A DNA stretch of 57,618 nucleotides from the NCBI GenBank assembly GCA_943370145.1, contig CALRPY020000027.1, positions 1 through 57,618 on the forward strand, given 5' to 3'. Below the pieces are notes generated by a model. That model was not told the DNA's origin. It did not search any database and was given only the letters and a program-made list of their open reading frames with translations. The DNA is from Ga0077536 sp943370145. GTDB lineage: Bacteria; Pseudomonadota; Gammaproteobacteria; Ga0077536. This document shows positions 53,570 to 57,618 of the stretch, one piece after another (position 1 is the stretch's first letter; each line of letters opens with the position of its first letter). The translations under genes and the position numbers were made by a program.

Positions 53570-55375
53570 GTGACAGACCAGGCACCGACCCACACGCTCG
53601 TGGCGCGCTATGCGCCCATCGCGAAAGACCCCTCGGCCGCGTCGCAGCCGCCGAACCTCGCCGACTATGCGACGACCCGCGCCACATTCTCCTGGGACGC
53701 CGCGCGCCGGCTGCTCGACCACCTGCCCGGCGACCGTGGCCTGAACATCGCGCACGAGGCCGTGGACAGGCACGCCGCAGGGCCGCGCGCCGGGCGCGTC
53801 GCCCTGCGCTGGATCGGGCGCACAGGGGCGCGCCGCGACCTCACCTACCGCGAACTCCGCGCCGAGACCAACCGCTTCGCGAATGCCTTGCAGGCCCTCG
53901 GAGTCGCGGCCGGTGAGCGGGTGTTCGTGCTCGCCGGGCGCATTCCGGAACTCTATGTCACCGTGCTCGGTGCGCTGAAGGCGCGCTGCGTGGTGTCGCC
54001 GCTCTTCTCGCAGTTTGGACCGGAGCCGCTGGCCACGCGCCTGTCGCTCGGCGACGGCCGCGTGCTGGTGACGACCGAGGCGCTCTACCGGCGGAAGATC
54101 GAGGGCCTGCGCGCGCAACTGCCCGGCCTGCGCCACGTCATCCTGGTGGGCGACAACGGCGCGCCGACCAGCGTCGTCGATACGCTCGACTGGCAGGCTA
54201 CCGTGCGCGCGCAAGCGGCCGACTTCGACATCCCGCCGACCGCGCCGGGCGATATGGCGCTGCTGCACTTCACGAGCGGTACGACCGGCCGGCCGAAGGG
54301 CGCCGTGCACGTGCACGAGGCGGTCGTCACGCATCACGTCACGGGCATCTACGCGCTCGACCTCCACGACGACGACATCTTCTGGTGCACCGCCGACCCC
54401 GGCTGGGTCACCGGCACGAGCTACGGCATCATCGCGCCGCTGACGAACGGCGTGACGAACGTGGTCGTCGAGGCGGAGTTCGACGCCCAGACCTGGTACC
54501 GCGTGCTGCAGGACGAAAAAATCTCCGTCTGGTACACCGCGCCGACCGCCATCCGCATGATGATGAAGCTCGGCAGCGAAGCGCTGCGCGACTACGACCT
54601 CTCGCGGCTGCGCTTCATGGCAAGCGTCGGCGAACCGCTGAATCCCGAAGCGGTCGTGTGGTCGACGCAGGCCTTCGGCCGGCCCTTCCACGACAACTGG
54701 TGGCAGACGGAAACCGGCGGCATCATGATTTCCAACTACGCGGGCGTGACGGTGAAGCCCGGCTCGATGGGCCTGCCGCTGCCGGGCATCGACGCCGCGC
54801 TCGTCGAGCGCGCCGCCGACGGTGCGATAACGCTCGTCGACACGCCGCTGACCGAGGGTGAACTCGCGCTCCGGCGCGGCTGGCCGTCGATGATGCGTGA
54901 CTATCTCAACGAGCACGCGCGCTACGAGAAGTGCTTCGTCGGCGACTGGTACCTGACCGGGGACCTCGCGGTGCGCGACGAGGACGGCTACTACTGGTTC
55001 GTCGGCCGCGCGGACGACGTCATCAAGTCGTCCGGCCATCTCATCGGCCCCTTCGAGGTCGAGAGTGCGCTGATGGAACACCCGGCCGTCGCCGAGGCCG
55101 GCGTGATCGGAAAGCCGGATCCGGTGGCCGGCGAGATCGTGAAGGCCTTCGTCGCCCTCAAGCCGGGCTTCGAAGGCAGCGAGGCCCTGCGGCGTGAACT
55201 GCTGGGCCATGCGCGCAAGCGCCTCGGCGCGGCGGTCGCGCCGAAGGAAATCGATTTCCGCTCGAACCTGCCGAAGACGCGCAGCGGCAAGATCATGCGG
55301 CGCCTGCTGAAGGCCCGCGAACTGGGTCTGCCCGAAGGCGATCTGTCCACGCTCGAGAGTGACGAAAAGCGATGA
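53570..55375 (+). CDS. acsA: Acetate--CoA ligase (acetyl-CoA synthetase)
   Basis: The 601-residue adenylate-forming enzyme shows HFTSGTTGRPKGAVH near residue 230 (AMP-binding P-loop), WWQTETGG near 380, YLTGDLAVRDEDGYYWFVGRADDVIKSSGH near 460 and the acetylatable Lys in KTRSGKIMRRLLK near the C-terminus. These fit AcsA. The start is a GTG 9 bases after GGAGGA. It overlaps the E1 alpha start by 4 bases. Together with E1/E2 it would feed acetate-derived carbon into acetyl-CoA, as expected for acetoin breakdown products. Confidence 0.88.
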   Translation: MTDQAPTHTLVARYAPIAKDPSAASQPPNLADYATTRATFSWDAARRLLDHLPGDRGLNIAHEAVDRHAAGPRAGRVALRWIGRTGARRDLTYRELRAETNRFANALQALGVAAGERVFVLAGRIPELYVTVLGALKARCVVSPLFSQFGPEPLATRLSLGDGRVLVTTEALYRRKIEGLRAQLPGLRHVILVGDNGAPTSVVDTLDWQATVRAQAADFDIPPTAPGDMALLHFTSGTTGRPKGAVHVHEAVVTHHVTGIYALDLHDDDIFWCTADPGWVTGTSYGIIAPLTNGVTNVVVEAEFDAQTWYRVLQDEKISVWYTAPTAIRMMMKLGSEALRDYDLSRLRFMASVGEPLNPEAVVWSTQAFGRPFHDNWWQTETGGIMISNYAGVTVKPGSMGLPLPGIDAALVERAADGAITLVDTPLTEGELALRRGWPSMMRDYLNEHARYEKCFVGDWYLTGDLAVRDEDGYYWFVGRADDVIKSSGHLIGPFEVESALMEHPAVAEAGVIGKPDPVAGEIVKAFVALKPGFEGSEALRRELLGHARKRLGAAVAPKEIDFRSNLPKTRSGKIMRRLLKARELGLPEGDLSTLESDEKR

Positions 55376-56358
55376 GCCACAAGCCCCATCTGGACCACGC
55401 GCACCTGCTGGCGCTCCTCGGCACGATGATCCGCATCCGGGCCTTCGAAGCGAAATGCGCCGAGCTCTACCAGCGCCAGAAAATCCGCGGCTTCCTGCAT
55501 CTCTACGACGGCGAGGAAGCAATCTCGACCGGCGTGATGACGACGCTGGGTCCCGACGACGCCGTAGTCGCGACCTACCGCGAACACGGCCAGGCCATCG
55601 CGCGCGGAATCCCGATGACCCTGCTGATGGCCGAACTCTACGGCAAGCTCGAGGGCTGCTGCCGCGGACGCGGCGGCTCGATGCACGTGTTCGATCGCTC
55701 CCGGCGCTTCCTCGGGGGCAACGCGATCGTCGGCGGCGGCCTGCCGCTCGCGCTCGGTGTCGCGCTGGCCGACCGCATGCGGGGCAAGACGGCCGCCACC
55801 GCCTGCTTCTTCGGCGAAGGCGCGGTCGACGAAGGGGAATTCCACGAGACCCTGAACCTCGCCGCGCTGTGGAAGCTGCCGCTGCTGTTCGTCTGCGAGA
55901 ACAACCTGTACTCGATGGGCACGCCGCTCGCGGTCGCGGAAGCCCAGACCGACATCCGCACCAAGGCCGCGAGCTATGGCATCCCGAGCGAAGTGGTCGA
56001 CGGCATGGACGTGATCGCGGTCGAGGTCGCGGCGCTGCGCGCGCTGGATGCGATTCGCGCCGGCGAGGGGCCACGCTTCCTCGAATGCCGCACCTATCGC
56101 TTCCGTGCGCACTCCATGTTCGACGCCCAGCTCTACCGCGACAAGGATGAAATCGAGCAGTGGAAGTCGCGGGGTCCGATCGTGCGTTTCCGCGGCTGGC
56201 TCGAGCAGAGCGGGCTCGCGTTCGAGGACGAGGTCGCCCGGCTCGAGCAGGCGGCCGACGCCGAAGTGGCCGCGGCGGTCGAATTCGCCGAAGCCGGCAG
56301 CTGGGAGTCGGTCGACGATCTGGAGCGCTTCGTGACGATGGACGAGGTGCCGGCATGA
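55372..56358 (+). CDS. TPP-dependent dehydrogenase E1 alpha subunit
   Basis: The 328-residue protein is the alpha chain of an acetoin or pyruvate dehydrogenase E1. It contains LYDGEEAISTGVMTTLGPDDAVVATYREHG and the TPP-binding segment CFFGEGAVDEGEFHETLNLAALWKLPLLFVCENN (TPP motif reading GEG rather than GDG). The length near 325 residues suits acetoin dehydrogenase alpha. It overlaps acsA and E1 beta by 4 bases each. The choice between acetoin and pyruvate as substrate cannot be settled here. Confidence 0.88.
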   Translation: MSHKPHLDHAHLLALLGTMIRIRAFEAKCAELYQRQKIRGFLHLYDGEEAISTGVMTTLGPDDAVVATYREHGQAIARGIPMTLLMAELYGKLEGCCRGRGGSMHVFDRSRRFLGGNAIVGGGLPLALGVALADRMRGKTAATACFFGEGAVDEGEFHETLNLAALWKLPLLFVCENNLYSMGTPLAVAEAQTDIRTKAASYGIPSEVVDGMDVIAVEVAALRALDAIRAGEGPRFLECRTYRFRAHSMFDAQLYRDKDEIEQWKSRGPIVRFRGWLEQSGLAFEDEVARLEQAADAEVAAAVEFAEAGSWESVDDLERFVTMDEVPA

Positions 56359-57344
56359 GCGCGGAAGTGGTCACCTACCGCGAAGCGATCCGGCGCGCAA
56401 TCCGCGAGGCGATCCAGCGCGACCCACGCGTGTTCCTGATGGGCGAGGACGTCGGCCGCTACGGCGGCTGCTACGCGGTCACCAAGGGCCTGATGCAGGA
56501 ACTCGGCGAGGACCGCATCCGCGACACGCCGCTGTCGGAAAGCGCCTTCGTCGGCGCCGGCATCGGCGCGGCGATTGCCGGCATGCGCCCGATCGTCGAA
56601 GTGATGACGGTGAACTTCAGCCTGCTCGCGCTCGACCAGATCGTGAACAACGCCGCGACCATCCCGCACATGTCGGGCGGCCAGTTCGCCGTGCCCGTGG
56701 TGATCCGCATGGCGACCGGCGCCGGCAAGCAGCTGGCCGCGCAGCACTCCCATTCACTCGAGGGCTGGTACGCGCACGTTCCCGGCCTGCGCATCCTCGC
56801 GCCGGCGACGATCGAGGACGCGCGGCACATGCTGGCCGCGGCGCTGGCCGATCCGAACCCCGTGCTGATCTTCGAGCACGTGATGCTCTACAACATGGAA
56901 GGCGAGCTCAACCCGGCGGTGACTGCCGTCGACATCACGCAGGCAAAGGTGCGCCGCGCCGGCAACGACGTCACGCTCGTGACCTATGGCGGCAGCCTCG
57001 GCAAGACCTTGCAGGCGGCCGAGACGCTCGCCGCTGAGGGCATCGAGGCGGAGGTCGTCGACCTCCGGGTGTTGCGGCCGCTCGACATGGCGACCGTGGC
57101 GGCTTCGGTCGCGCGAACCCGTCGCTGCGTGATCGTCGACGAGGGCTGGCGCAGCGGCTCGCTCGCCGCCGAAATCGGCATGCGGCTTGCCGAAGGTCCG
57201 GTGTTCTTTGAACTCGATGCGCCGCTCGCGCGCGTGTGCAGTGCCGAGGTGCCGATTCCCTACGCGGCCCACATGGAACAGGCGGCGCTGCCGCAGGCGG
57301 CCACGATCGCGGCGACCGCGCGAGGCCTGGTGAAGCCGCAGTGA
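56355..57344 (+). CDS. TPP-dependent dehydrogenase E1 beta subunit
   Basis: The 329-residue beta chain carries EAIRRAIREAIQRDPRVFLMGEDVGRYGG, DTPLSESAFVGAGIGAAIAGMRPIVEVM and the transketolase-type Pyr and C-terminal domains. It pairs with the alpha chain to form the E1 active site around TPP. It overlaps the alpha gene by 4 bases and the E2 gene at GTGA. It forms a complex with lipoyl E2. Confidence 0.9.
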   Translation: MSAEVVTYREAIRRAIREAIQRDPRVFLMGEDVGRYGGCYAVTKGLMQELGEDRIRDTPLSESAFVGAGIGAAIAGMRPIVEVMTVNFSLLALDQIVNNAATIPHMSGGQFAVPVVIRMATGAGKQLAAQHSHSLEGWYAHVPGLRILAPATIEDARHMLAAALADPNPVLIFEHVMLYNMEGELNPAVTAVDITQAKVRRAGNDVTLVTYGGSLGKTLQAAETLAAEGIEAEVVDLRVLRPLDMATVAASVARTRRCVIVDEGWRSGSLAAEIGMRLAEGPVFFELDAPLARVCSAEVPIPYAAHMEQAALPQAATIAATARGLVKPQ

Positions 57345-57618
57345 GCGATTTCCTGATGCCCTCGCTGGGGGCTGACATGGAGTCCGCGATTCTCGTCGAG
57401 TGGTCGGTCAAACCCGGCGCCACGCTCAGGCGGGGTGACATCATCGGCGTGGTCGAGACGGAAAAGGGCGCGATCGAAATCGAGGTCTTCGAGGACTGCG
57501 TGGTCGAGGAGCTCGTCGTCGAGGTCGGCACGGAGGTCAAGGTCGATGGCGTGCTGGCGCGGCTGCGCGGCATGCAGGAGGCGGCCGTTGCCCCCACCGC
57601 GCCGCGGCCAGACGCCCC
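57341..57618 (+). CDS. Lipoyl-bearing E2 component, N-terminal fragment
   Basis: Ninety-two residues are visible, starting with GTG that overlaps the E1 beta stop. They form a lipoyl domain with Lys in VETEKGAIEIEVFED (the lipoylation motif) starting MSDFLMPSLGADMESAIL. An alanine-proline-rich linker begins at the end. The acyltransferase domain would follow beyond the window, so the exact substrate type is unknown. Confidence 0.88.
   Translation, partial: MSDFLMPSLGADMESAILVEWSVKPGATLRRGDIIGVVETEKGAIEIEVFEDCVVEELVVEVGTEVKVDGVLARLRGMQEAAVAPTAPRPDA

Overview
The window is very GC-rich, densely coded DNA with frequent GTG and TTG starts and many 4-base ATGA/GTGA gene overlaps. It looks like an environmental proteobacterium, probably a gamma- or betaproteobacterium with wide catabolic capacity. 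This rests on gene content (a YhiI/RbbA/YhhJ-type exporter, YghU, a Rap1a/Tai protein, a DUF6394-like protein next to an RCK channel) and on intergenic palindromes of the kind associated with REP/RAYT transposases. No rRNA, tRNA, prophage, integrase or CRISPR array was seen.

Layout. 1-2000: a family I CoA-transferase pair, an antibiotic-monooxygenase-like protein and a small K+-channel-like protein. 2180-8900: an N,N-dimethylformamidase (DMFase)-like alpha/beta pair, an AraC-type regulator, a luciferase-like flavin monooxygenase, a cupin and a GST-like protein. 8900-9560: repeats. 9565-16840: an HDOD protein, a cytochrome c'-like protein with a sulfurtransferase, an amidase, an RCK potassium channel with a DUF6394-like protein, a second cupin and a glycine-zipper/peptidoglycan-binding lipoprotein. 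17010-22140: a Rap1a/Tai-like protein with a PNPOx-like protein, enoyl-CoA hydratase, then SDR, thioesterase, an unknown exported protein and HisC. 22550-29010: a hydantoinase/oxoprolinase-type pair (HyuA/HyuB), an FAD oxidase and glutamate racemase in one operon. 29180-32010: a HEACH-motif protein, repeats and a serine beta-lactamase-like hydrolase. 32350-37870: an ABC exporter (membrane fusion protein, fused double ATPase/permease, second permease) and a thioesterase.

38340-48420 is the most distinctive part. About 10 kb is read in one direction: two divergent glutamine-synthetase-like enzymes, a cytochrome P450, a PAS protein, a PAS-AAA+-Fis sigma-54 activator, a PuuD-like gamma-glutamyl hydrolase, and then a second DMFase-like alpha/beta pair. 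My reading is a pathway for an N-substituted amide or amine, in which the P450 dealkylates or hydroxylates, the DMFase-like enzyme releases the amine, and gamma-glutamylation with PuuD-type hydrolysis processes it. The substrate is unknown.

48610-57618: a trypsin-like protein, YghU, a hybrid histidine kinase, and an acetyl-CoA synthetase overlapping TPP-dependent E1 alpha, E1 beta and a lipoyl E2 that runs off the end, as in acetoin or pyruvate dehydrogenase operons.

The intergenic DNA carries several interleaved repeat families: a palindrome of about 41 bp in six copies, a second palindrome family, a CACGGAG-rich hairpin, a 9-bp tandem array, a roughly 80-bp arm sequence in direct and inverted copies, and a duplicated 3' end of murI.
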